Shown here: piece after piece, positions 54,655 through 64,000 of the stretch
Numbering within the stretch: position 1 is the first letter of the stretch
How the letters are laid out: every line of letters begins with the position of its first letter
Source of the DNA: Zantedeschia hybrid cultivar
Taxonomy: Eukaryota > Streptophyta > Magnoliopsida > Alismatales > Araceae
Assembly (NCBI GenBank): GCA_030544215.1
Contig: JARZZO010000016.1
Coordinates: forward strand, 60,863,501-60,927,500
DNA: 64,000 nt
Direction: 5' to 3'
The notes under the pieces: model-generated
What the model was told of the DNA's origin: nothing
Databases searched by the model: none
What the model saw: the letters and a program-made list of their open reading frames with translations, nothing else
Position numbers and translations under genes: made by a program

Positions 54655-54973
54655 CTTCCCCTCAAGTTGAGCACATATATCAATCATGCACAACTTGGAC
54701 AAAAGAGATGCAAAATGATCCTTGGAGAGCCCTTTAGTGCAGACGTCGGAAGCTGATCGATAGACTGAAAATATGTGAGACCAATTCCCTAGAATCGAGC
54801 TTTTCCCGAATGAAATGTCGGTCTATTTTGATGTGTTTTGTCTTGTCATGCTCAACCGAATTGTTAGCAATATTGATAGCAGCCTTATTGTGACAATAAA
54901 ACCTCATAGGAATGTGGACTTGAACACTAAGATCTTGTAGGAAAGCTTCAACCACAACATTTCTGTAACACCA

Positions 54974-55809
54974 TGTGCCATGGCGTGATTTTTTTTGAAA
55001 GTGGACGGTACCACTAAATTGTATTAAAGATGAAAGAAGTTACAAAAGTGTGCAAGTCAGATGACTCAGATCACCCAAAAATACATCGAGGGACTCAAAA
55101 TACAAGGATTGCACCAAGATGGTGATCCACTCAGTCCTCTCAGTCCACCCCCAACCCAACAACAAAGGACTACAAAAGAAATGAAGATGTACAAAAACTT
55201 GTCCCCATTCTTTTACCCTATCACAAATAAATTCGAATAATGTATCCAACCCCTCCTGAAGACCCTCTGATTCCTCTTGCCCCAAATGTCCCAGAGGGTG
55301 GCAGGGAGGATCAGCCACCAAATGAGCCGGTCTCGGGGCTACTAGAGAAGGCCAAAAGCAGAGGAGAGAGTGCACAGAATCATGCTGGCTAACCTGAATA
55401 CAAAGCTTGCTATGAATGCTCCGCCATACGTCGATGGCAAAAGTGCATATAGTGAAGACATGATCAATAGACTCATCCTCTTCCTTGCATAATGAGCACA
55501 CCGAGGGCACATCACATCCAAAATGGATCAACCTATCCTTTGTGGGCAGCCTTCCATGAGAAATCCTCCAAATGAGGGTCTTGACCTTCAATAGGGACTT
55601 CGGTTGCAAATGTGTGGGGTGAAGGGAAACCTCAAGCCCCTGTCTGCAATAACATGATAGTTGACTAAACTAAGAAGATACCCTTCTTATCCCATGTCTA
55701 CACCCAGGAATCCTGAGTATCCACCTCAGGAGATATATCTGCCAACAAACTCCAAAGTGACGCCAAATCCTAGATTTCTCGATCCTTGAGATATGTGCCA
55801 TGGGGTGAT
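54974..55809 (-). mobile_element. 5'-truncated LINE inserted in Copia-A (minus strand)
   Basis: The element is 54991-55792, with ATGTGCCATGGCGTGAT (54974-54990) and ATGTGCCATGGGGTGAT (55793-55809) on either side: 16 of 17 match. The T run at 54991 is the A tail of a minus-strand element. An open stretch at 55609-55040 encodes the zinc-binding C-terminal region (LIWRISHGRLPTKDRLIHF, CSLCKEEDESIDHVF). The 3' hairpin AGTGG-TACCGT-CCACT is at 55001-55015. Confidence 0.93.
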
Positions 55810-56368
55810 ACTCAGCTTCAACACTAGAACAAGCACACAATTTGTTTCTTGCTTCGCCAAGCTACAAGGTTTCCACCAAGATACCACCTATCATCCTGAC
55901 AACCAGTCCAATCAGCAACTGTGAAGCCATCAACATTCAAATGAGCAACCATAGTGTACAATAAACCTTTGTCAGGACATGACCAGCATGCATATGCGGT
56001 AACCCAAAGGGCATGCATGAACTGACTAACAACACTTACAACATAGGCAATGTCAGATTGAGTGGGAGACAAATAGAGCAACCATCCCACGAGCTGTTGG
56101 TAGGTATCTTTATTGGCTTCAGATAAAAGATCTCCCACAGACTCAGAAAGCCCATGATTTGCCTCTATGGGAATGGGGGCTGGTTTACAACCCAACTTTC
56201 TTGTTTCTTGAAGCAAATCTAACTCATACTTCCATTGGTAAATATAAAGACCACGTTGAGATTTAGCCACCTCAATATAGAGGAAATACTTCAGTTCTCC
56301 AAGATCTCTGATGTCAAATTCCTACGCAAGATTATCCTTTAACTTTTGTATTTCTTCTGCATGATCCT

Positions 56369-56603
56369 TGTAGTCGGGTAATTCTGTCAGCCAGTTTTTT
56401 GTGAGTTTATTTTCATTTTTTTCCCTCTTTTGTGTGAGTGGTTGGGGTTTATTATGTGTTTTATTAGATCAAGGGGTATTCTTGTCCTCGCCTAATTAAT
56501 TGTAAACCCTTTTCACTCAAGATATAAAAGAGGGAGCGCAGTGGTCTGTTTGGGACTGCTGCAGCCTCCAGTTCTCTTCTCTCTCCCTCTCGGTTATTCT
56601 ACA
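56369..56603 (+). repeat. Copia-B 5' LTR
   Basis: 235 bp, TG...CA, with a TATAAAAG box at 56523-56530. It differs from the 3' LTR at about one base in ten by eye. Confidence 0.95.
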
Positions 56604-57200
56604 TAGTATCGGAGCAGGTCGGACCCTCCTAGGGCTTCTTTTGCTCTGGTCGGTCCTCTCTGGTGGGCTTTTCCCGCAGGCCGGTCATCCTCCTACCCTG
56701 TCCGGTGGCCCTAGGGCATTCAAGACCTGGTCGGTTCCCTCCTACTCCTTGTTTTGATGATTCTAGGGCACCTAGGAGCAGGCCAGTCCTTTCCTCTTCC
56801 CAGCGGTATTTGATGGTGGACCTAAGAGCAGGCCGGTCCTTTCCTTTGCGCGTGGTGCTCGGTGGTGGACCTTGGAGCAGGCCGGTCCTCCCTATTTGCC
56901 CTGTTGGTGATCATAAGTAGGCTGGTCCCTCCCTATGTATTTTTTCTGCCCGGTTGGTTGTCTGTTTAGCAGGTTCGACCCCTTCTTTGCTCTTGTTTTT
57001 GCCCTGTTGGTGGTTTGTGGCATGTGGTGCTTTGTTTTTTCTCCAACCAGGTGCTCTGGTTGGAGTGTGAGCTGGGGCTGTACCATCAGTCCAGCAGGTT
57101 CGGTCCTTCCTGTGCAGCAAGGGGCTGGGACGGGTGTCTGTTTGTAAGTGTTAGGTGCTCCTCTTTTGCCCTAGGAGCAGGTTGGTTCCTGGTGGAGTTG
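56604..57200 (+). repeat. Copia-B leader with repeated GGAGCAGGYCGGTCC motif
   Basis: The sequence just after the primer site, GGAGCAGGTCGGACCCTCC, recurs about ten times in variant form, for example near 56675, 56781, 56829, 56876, 56912, 56968, 57100 and 57175, at spacings of roughly 35-110 bp. The leader between LTR and gag is otherwise non-coding. Confidence 0.75.
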
Positions 57201-58299
57201 TTTGCTTGGTGTTTGGGAGTCACCTACACCTCCTATTATCTTGTATGGGGCTATTGTGGAGTCTTTTACGACCAGCGGTGCTGATCAAGAAGCTAATTCC
57301 TCCCTGATGCGTCCTACTGGTCTTCATCGATTAAGCACCACCTGCTTGCTATGCAAATGACTTTAGTGAAGCTTACAGAGACCAATTACCGACTCTGGTA
57401 TGTGTCTGCCCGTATTTTCCTTGGAGGATAAGGTAAAACATGTTATATTGATGGTAGAACCAAGGAACTAGCACATGAGGATCTCACCTATGTTAGGTGG
57501 GAGCAGAAGAACAACTTGGTTATGGGATGGATTCTCAACTCTGTAAGTCCAGAGATTTAGCAGCTAATTATGATGAAGAGGACATCAAGGGAGATGTGGG
57601 ATATTTTTTAACTTAATGTATGGCCAAAAGTAGGATATCTCTCGCATATATCAGTTGACAACTGATATACATGAGTTGAAACAAGGTAGTACTGACGTTA
57701 CCACTTACTTTGGTTTGCTAAAAAGTAAGTGGGAGGAGTTGGATTACTACTCTGCATACAGTTGGACTTGTACTGAAGATCAGAGGGTCTATTTACAACA
57801 TGTGGAGCGGAATAACATCTTCAAGTTTCTTGTTGGTCTCACCTCTGAGTATGAGAGCTTAAGAGCTCACATACTTAGTATTGATCCCCTGCCATCCCTT
57901 GAACAAGTGTATCGCAAGGTGTTGCGGGAGGAGGGGCGAAATAAGGCAATGAGTAGTGGTATTGTCACAGCAGGTAACCACGACGTTGTTGATTCATCTG
58001 CACTTGCTAGTGCCTATTCCAAGCCTGTAAAGAATGATAATGGTCAGTGAAAGGAGAAAGGCAAGACATGAAGACACTGCTCTCATTGTGGCATAGTTGT
58101 CAAGGCGCCGCTTAGGCGTGCGCCTAAGCGGCACCTTGGCGCAAAGGCACTGGTAGAGGGGCTAGGCGCTGGGCTGTCTTTCACGGGCTCATGAAAGGCG
58201 GGCCAGGCGGCCCGTCCAGGGCGCCTGGGCGCCTAGACCCACTTCGGCCCGGCCCATTAGAGACCCAACCCGATACGATAAGTCCGCCCCCCCCCCCTC

Positions 58300-58680
58300 C
58301 CCCTCGCTCGACCCCCGTAATGCCCCATTCCCTCCCTCTCAGCTACGATCTGCGAGGGTTTCGTCCCCGTCCGACTTCGCTGCGATTCCCGGCCACCACC
58401 GACGCCACCGATCGTCGACGCCGCCGTCACTGTCACCGATGCCGTCCGGTGAGTTTGCTCTCTCTCTCTCTCTCTCGCCCCCCTCGCCCGACCCCCGTGA
58501 TGCCCCATTCCCTCCCTCCCACCACAGTCTACGAGGGTTTCATCCCCGTCTGACTTTGCTGCGATTCCCGACCACCGCCGACGCCACCGATGCCGCCACC
58601 GCCACCGCCACCGATCGTCGATGCCGCCATCACTGTCACCGGCATCCGGTGAGTTTGCTCTCTCTCTCTCTCTCTCTGAT
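58300..58680. repeat. Internal duplication of about 180-200 bp in the hAT element
   Basis: Two copies, 58300-58479 and 58480-58680. Both carry CGACCCCCGTRATGCCCCAT, a CGAGGGTTTCRTCCCCGTC stretch, GCTGCGATTCCCG and GGTGAGTTTGCTCTCTC. The second is longer by a GCCACC-rich insert. Confidence 0.85.
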
Positions 58681-58916
58681 GAAGTCGACGCCCCTCTCTC
58701 TCGCTCTCAAGTCTCACCCTCTCTCTCCCTTTCTCTCTCTCTCTCTCTCTATCTCTTTAAGAAGGGCCCGACCGGCCAAGCCCCCCTCCCTCCCTTTCTT
58801 TTAGGCTCTTAGCGCTCTCTCTCTCTTAGGCTCGACCGGACAAGCCCCCTTCCCTCCACTTTCTATCTTACAAAGACAGGGGCCAAAGCCCTATCTCAAT
58901 CTCACTCACACACTCT

Positions 58917-58919
<3 letters not shown>

Positions 58920-58962
<43 letters not shown>
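58920..58962. repeat. CT dinucleotide microsatellite
   Basis: About 21 CT units in the hAT element, with shorter CT tracts at 58455-58475, 58660-58678 and 58733-58752. Confidence 0.95.
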
Positions 58963-58963
<1 letters not shown>

Positions 58964-61849
58964 TTATCTCTGTGACTGCGTACACAGTGCACAGGACACA
59001 CATGGGCCGAAGCTCTGTTTCAATCTCTCTCCCCCTCTCTCCCTCTCTCTGTGTGACTGCATATATTTGATATTAATATTGATGAATCTACAATTGATAT
59101 TAATATATTTCATATATATTTTAAGGAGGCGCTTAAGCGCCGCCGCTTAAGCACCGCCTAAGCGGCCGCCTTAACGCCTAAGCGCTTAGGCTCCCTGGGA
59201 ACGCCTTGGGTCGCCTTAGCGCCTTGACAACTATGCATTGTGGGAAGGACAACCACAATATGGACAAGTGTTGGGACCTTTATCCTGATAAGAAGCCACT
59301 GGAATTCAGAAATTCTAAGAGTGGACAACAAGCAAAGAGCTACGTAGCCTTCAATCAAGACCCACATGACCCTTCCAGACCCTCTTTGGATGGTGGGTTT
59401 ATTACTCCTCAGGTGTCTGCTCTCTCCTCTGGTGATACTTTGCACTTTCAGCGGATCCTCTCTAAGCTTGGCACGTCTTCATCTACCACCTCTGCACCAG
59501 GTACTGTTGGGGCAGCCTTGAGTGTGACTCACTCTACTTCCCTAAATTACCCTTAGGTCATTGACTCAGGTGCTACAGATCACATGACTGGTATCTCTTC
59601 TCTCTTTATTTCATATTCCTTGTGTTCTGGATAGGAGAAGGTCACCTTTGCAGATGGTACCTGCCACAGTGGCGGATAAAGGCTCAATAAGTCTTAGTGA
59701 TGACCTACTTTTGTCCTCTGTACTTTATGTTTCTGCCTTACCCATTAATCTTTTATCTGTTAGCAGTTTAACCAAATCACTTCAATGTTCAGTAACCTTC
59801 TTTCCTACTCATTGTATTTTTCAAGACCTGAAACACAAGCAGACGATTGGGACTGGTCGTGAAGTAGGAGGTCTATATCATTTGGAGTCTGGTGGTCGAG
59901 CTGCATTTCAATCCAATATTAATGACATGTTCAAGTTAATTAGAGTTGACACCCTTCAGTGTCAAGATTGCCAACTTGCCAAACATTGTAAAATCAATTT
60001 TTCATGTTTCTATGAATAAGAGTGTTTTTCCCTTCTAACTTGTTCATTCTGATGTTTGGGGGCCATCTCATATTCCCTTTGTAGATGGTCACAGTTATTT
60101 TATCAGTTTTATTATTGACTTTTTCCACTGTTGCTGGGTTTACCTCATGAAATCTTGTGAAGAGATATCCCGGATTATTCAAGTGTTCTGCAAAATGGTT
60201 GAGAACCAATTTGAAATGCGGGTTAAGGTTCAGATCTGACAATGCAAATGAGTACTTTGAGAGGACTCTCCATATTTTTATGGAAAATGAGGGCATCATC
60301 CATGAGTCCTCTTGTGCTTACTCTCCTCAACAAAATAGGGTGACTGAAAAAAAGAATAGACATTTACTTGAGACCTTTCGAGCACTCCTTTTGCAACGTT
60401 AGTTGCCTAATAAGTTCTAGGTAGAAGTTGTCTTAACTGCCTAATATGTTATCAACCATATGCCTTCTCGGACACTTGACTTTTTGTCTCCTATCCGGAT
60501 ACTTTGTCTCGACCATCCTCTGTTTGTTTTAGAGCCCAAGATCTTTGGTTGTGTGTGCCGGACTTCAGGGTTTACAAAATTGGATCCTCGGGCCACCCGT
60601 GGCATCTTTCTGGTTTACTCTTCCACTCAAAAAGGATACAAATGTTTTGACCCAAAAAGAGGGAAAAAGTATGTTATCAAGATGTCACCTTTTTTGAGTC
60701 AGAATCTTACTTTGCCCCTCAAACCTCTGGTAAGGGGGATGATGTTCCTGGTTCTTGTTGTGATTCTCCTCCTGAGTTGGCTTATCCTTTACCCCTTGTT
60801 ATCGACATGACTAGTGTTGCATTTGGATTGCCAGACAAGTCTCCACTGGATACTTTCACTTACTCTAGGTATACTTGGCACAAGTATAGGCCTTCCATGG
60901 ATCCACCATCTCGAGAAGGTGCTAAAATTTTAGGTCATTCTTTGACTCCCTCAGTTACAACTCTTGAGGATTTGGACTTACTTATTGCTATCGAAAAGAG
61001 ACGAGAACGTGTACCAAGTATCCTATTTCTCATTATATTTCCTATTCTCGTCTCTCACCATGTTATTGTTCTTTTTTGGCTGTTATTTCCACCTATCATG
61101 TTCTTAACTCCTTTGCAAAAGCTGTTAAGGACCCAAAGTGGGTGCAAGCCATAGAGGAAGAGATGTAAGCTCTCAAAAGAAATAATACCTCGGAGTTAGT
61201 AACTTTGCCTCCAGGGAAGAGTTTTGTTAGATCCAGATGGGTGTACACTATTAAGTACCATTTTGATGGTATTGTTCAAAGGTATAAAGCTCAACTTGTT
61301 GCCAAAGATTTTACCTAGACTTATGTTGTGGATTATCTGGAGACGTTTGCTCCTGTGGCCACACTCAAATATGTCAGAATTATGTTCTCCCTTGCTGTTC
61401 AGTTTTCTTGGAAACTTCACCAGTTAGATGTTAAGAATGCCTTTCTTAACGGTAATTTACAAAAGGAGGTGTATATGCAGCCCTCCTGGATTAGAAGCCA
61501 TGGGGAGAGTTTGTCGGCTCAAGAAGGCACTATTTGGTTTGAAGCAATCTTCAAGGGCTTGGTTTGACTGGTTCAGATTTGCCATGGTACAATTTGGCTA
61601 TCAACAGGGCAACTTTGATCATACTCTCTTTACCAAATGGGTGGATGGTCGTGTGGTAATATTTCTTGTGTATGTTGATGACATGATTATCCCTGGAGAT
61701 CATACTACAGAGATACAGAAGCTTAAAGATAGTTTGACCCATGAGTTTGACATTAAGGATCTTGGGGAGCTGAAGTATTTTCTTGGCATTGAGGTGGCCA
61801 AGTCTCAGAAAGATCTTTATGTTTGTTAACGAAAATATGTTCTTGATTT

Positions 61850-62043
61850 GCTTCAAGCAAGGAATTCCGGCACGAATCGGGACCCACCGATCCCGATCCA
61901 GATCGGCCTTGGATCGGCCGTAATCGGCTGAAAGTGGCCAGAATTGGCTAGGATCGGGCGATTTCGGCCGGGATTGGCTGATCCCGATCCGAATCGGCCG
62001 ATCCGGATTGGGATCGGCCGATTCTACCTTCCATGGCTTCAAG
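61850..62043. mobile_element. 178-bp hAT-like MITE in Copia-B RNase H region
   Basis: The element is 61858-62035, with perfect 8-bp duplications GCTTCAAG on both sides (61850-61857 and 62036-62043). Removing it restores the reading D-L-L-Q-E-T-G. The ends are short and imperfectly inverted (CAAGGAATTC and, reversed, CATGGAAGGTAGAATC). The interior repeats the motif GATCGGCCG. Confidence 0.85.
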
Positions 62044-62796
62044 AGACTGGAAACCCGGGTTGTAAACCAACTCACACCCCCATAGAGACCAATAATAGAT
62101 TGTCTGAGTTCGATGGGGAGTTCTTGTCTGAGTCTGATAAAGGTTCCTACTAACGCCTTGTCGAGAAACTCTTGTACTTATCCCTCACTCGACCAGACAT
62201 TGCCTATGCAGTTAGTATTGTCAGTCAGTTTATGCATGCTTCCCAGTCTCCTCATATGCGGGCTGTGGAAAGAATTCTGCGTTATATCAAGTCCTATCCT
62301 GGTAGAGGCTTGTTGTACACTCAGGCTCTACATGTGAACATTGATGCTTATACTGATGTGGATTGGGTAGGTTCTCGTGATGATAGGAGGTCAACCACTG
62401 GTTATTTTTGTTTATGGGTGGCAAACTATTTGTGCTCCTTTTAGTGCAGAAGCTGAATATCGGACTATGGCACATGGTGTTACAGAGATGTTATAGGTTA
62501 AGCTCTTTCTTCAAGATCTTGGTGTTCAAGTTCACACACTTATGCGCCTGTATTGTGACAACAAAGTTGCCAGCAACATTGTTAATAACTCGGTTCAACA
62601 TGATCGCACCAAGCATATTGAAATTGACCGTCATTTCATTTGCGAGAAGTTGGATAATGGGGAGATCTGCCTCTCTTATGTTCGCTTAATGTATCAATTG
62701 TCTGATGTCTTTTCTAAAGGGCTGTCCAAGGAAGTTTTTGTCTCTCTTTTGTCCAAGCTGTGCATTTTTTACATATATGCTTAGCTTGAGGGGGAG

Positions 62797-63033
62797 TGTA
62801 GTCAGGGGTAATTCTATCAGCCAGTTTTTATGAGTTTATTCTCGTTTTTTTTCTTCTTTTCTGTGAGTGGTTGGTGTCTATTATGTGTTTTATTGGAGTA
62901 AGGAGTATTCTTGTCCTTGCCCAATTAATTGTATACCCTTTTCACTCAAGATATAAAAGAGGGAGGGCAAACAGTCTGTTTGGGATTGTTGCAGTCTCTA
63001 GTTATGTTCTCTCTCCCTCTCGGTTATTCTACA
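62797..63033 (+). repeat. Copia-B 3' LTR
   Basis: 237 bp, TG...CA, with a TATAAAAG box at 62952-62959. It is preceded by a polypurine tract. Confidence 0.95.
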
Positions 63034-63830
63034 ATCCCCAATAATAATCACATCATCAACAACATAAGTCGGACCACTACTTGACCATTGGTCCACTTGG
63101 TCAAAAGAGTATGATCGGAATTGCGTTGTTTGTAGCCAATGTGAACCGTAGCAGTCCGAAACCTGTCAAATTAGGTTCTTGGGGACTGTTTCAAACCATA
63201 TAGATCCTTCTTTAATCTACATACTCTCCCCCTCGCATCAAGTGCAGGTGGTGGCTGCATATATACTTCCTCTTGCAAATCACCATCAAGGAAAACATTC
63301 TTGACGTCTAATTGGTGAAGTTCCCAAGAGAACTGGACAGCAAGAGACAACACCATTCTTACATATTTTAACTTGGCCACTGGAGCAAAAGTCTTCAAAC
63401 AGTCAACACCATATGTTTGAGTAAAGCCTTCAATAACCAATCTTGCTTTGTAACACTAAATAGTGGCATCAAAATTATATTTAATGGCATACACCCATAT
63501 GGACCCGACCAAACTCTTCATCGGAGGTAACTCCATTAATTCCCAAGTATCATTTTTGTCAAGAGCTTGCATCTCCTCATCTATAGCATTCACTCACTAT
63601 GGATCCTTAAGAACTTCAGTAAAGGAGTTAGGAACGTGATAAGATGAAATGGTTGACAAGAAAGAACAATAAGAGGGTGATATACAAGAGTAGGACATAT
63701 AATTAGAGATAGGATGTTTTGTGCAAGCTCTTGTACCTTTTCAAACAGCAATGCAAAGGTCAAGATCAGAGAGTGATGTAGGGATCAAAGCAAAATGCAA
63801 ACCTAAAACTTCAGTAGCTTTTTGGGTGTG

Positions 63831-64000
63831 GACTCAAATCACCACCTGGGTTTTTGAGGGGTAGCGGGTTGGAGGTAGGAGGCAACTGTAGTGCACGTGC
63901 TTTGCACATGAGGTGGCCAAGGATTTCAAACTCTTTTGAACCGCATGCCGTAAGGAGGCTGTGCTCCGATCTGGTTCAGATTGGCTCCGTCCGTGTCGGG
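63831..64000. other. Window end, unassigned
   Basis: GC-richer than Copia-A and not readable as integrase. It ends in repeated phrases (CTGGTTCAGATTGGCTCCG) that could be another insertion or decayed Copia-A. Confidence 0.3.

Larger units (their letters stand above)
58084..59243. mobile_element. hAT element inserted in the Copia-B gag zinc knuckle
   Basis: The element is 58092-59235 (1144 bp), flanked by perfect 8-bp duplications CATTGTGG (58084-58091 and 59236-59243). The inverted ends are CATAGTTGTCAAGGCGC (17 bp exact). GC-rich interior with CT-rich tracts and no transposase, so non-autonomous. It shares the terminal CATAGTTGTCAA and the GGTGAG-plus-CT-tract arrangement with the hAT at 19489, and may be a deletion derivative of that kind of element. 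Confidence 0.95.
57351..62784 (+). pseudogene. Copia-B gag-pol polyprotein, broken
   Basis: ATG at 57351. Gag capsid region to about 58050 (FKFLVGLTSEYESLRAHIL), with a zinc knuckle split by the hAT element (CSHCG before it; GKDNHNMDKCW after). Protease signature V-I-D-S-G-A-T-D-H-M near 59560, integrase remnants at 59930-60700 (RSDNANEYF, SSCAYSPQQNRVTEK), RT at 61140-61830 (FLVYVDDMII, DIKDLGELKYFLGIEV), and RNase H at 62170-62784 (YCDNKVASNI, DRTKHIEIDRHFI). The TAG at 62782 is the natural stop. Many stops and frame breaks are present, and the RNase H part lacks about 20 residues near 62440. Confidence 0.9.
56369..63033 (+). mobile_element. Copia-B: Ty1/copia element with short LTRs
   Basis: LTRs are 56369-56603 (235 bp) and 62797-63033 (237 bp), both TGTAGTC...TTCTACA. 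The flanks are ATCCT at 56364-56368 and ATCCC at 63034-63038, one mismatch in five. A primer-site-like TAGTATCGGAGC follows the 5' LTR at 56604, and the polypurine GCTTGAGGGGGAG ends at 62796. It is inserted in the RT active-site region of the minus-strand Copia-A. It is itself interrupted by a hAT element (58092-59235) and a MITE (61858-62035). Confidence 0.95.
54655..63830 (-). pseudogene. Copia-A pol, decayed, split by a LINE and by Copia-B
   Basis: Minus-strand Ty1/copia element whose 5' part lies beyond the window. Reading from right to left: linker and RT start (63720-63034; LDKNDTWELMELPPMKSL, VKNVFLDGDLQEEVYMQP, and YVVDD of the active site at the break), then Copia-B, then the rest of RT and RNase H (56363-55810; RDLGELKYF, QLVGWLLYLSP), a LINE at 54991-55792, and the end of RNase H (54973-54655; CHNKAAINIANN, TKHIKIDRHFI). 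Reading resumes exactly across each insertion. Stops are scattered. It belongs to the same family as Copia-B. Confidence 0.87.

Noticed and set aside
61858..61880. GGAATTCCGGCACGA resembles the EcoRI adaptor used in old cDNA libraries, suggesting vector contamination.
   Set aside because: The segment is bounded by a perfect 8-bp duplication and its removal restores the copia frame, so it is a transposon insertion; the adaptor likeness is a coincidence.
52348..64000. Further thioesterase exons (hotdog domains).
   Set aside because: I scanned for the expected motifs on the + strand and found only LINE and copia sequence; the next exon is probably outside the window.

Overview
The window is nuclear DNA of a flowering plant. 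It is AT-rich, packed with retrotransposons and DNA transposons, and carries one spliced plant gene; nothing is prokaryotic or organellar. The species cannot be read from sequence alone. Very long introns loaded with LINEs are typical of some early-diverging eudicots and magnoliids (lotus-like genomes, for example), but that is only a guess.

The one convincing host gene is on the + strand: an acyl-CoA thioesterase of the plant peroxisomal ACOT type, which has an N-terminal cyclic-nucleotide-binding-like domain. Four exons (17586-17601, 17765-17857, 36126-36193, 51717-51798) have GT/AG borders and keep one reading frame. They encode the start and most of the cNMP-like domain. The catalytic double-hotdog half must lie beyond 64000. 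Introns 2 and 3 are about 18.3 kb and 15.5 kb, and intron 4 is more than 12 kb, so roughly 46 kb of the window is intron of this gene. Each long intron is a stack of mobile elements.

Layout. 1-3037: no recognised gene. 3038-14115: a Ty1/copia element with ~1.6 kb LTRs (Copia-1) that has an extra 389-bp piece of its own leader beyond the 3' LTR. It is flanked by two copies of the same ~550-bp host sequence, one of which still holds the empty insertion site. 14116-17300: AT-rich intergenic DNA with three inverted-repeat elements. 17300-17857: GC-rich 5' region and first two exons of the thioesterase. Intron 2 (17858-36125): a decayed hAT transposon with BED-finger transposase, a 43-46 bp tandem array, a decayed minus-strand Ty3/gypsy gag region with a possible LTR, a truncated LINE with perfect 19-bp target duplication, and more LINE debris and tandem repeats. 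Intron 3 (36194-51716): a gene-carrying (Pack-type) DNA transposon with an intact 172-codon PUX1-like reading frame, an old LINE split by a nearly complete L1-type LINE (41988-48168, 17-bp target duplication), and another truncated LINE. Intron 4 (51799 to the end): LINE debris, then a minus-strand copia element (Copia-A) split by a truncated LINE and by a + strand copia of the same family (Copia-B, 56369-63033). Copia-B is itself split by a 1144-bp hAT element and a 178-bp hAT-like MITE.

All element genes carry stops or frameshifts except the LINE ORF1. The LINE ORF2 has only two in-frame stops, so that LINE is among the youngest insertions. Element names and domain calls come from reading translated motifs by eye; no alignment or database search was run.
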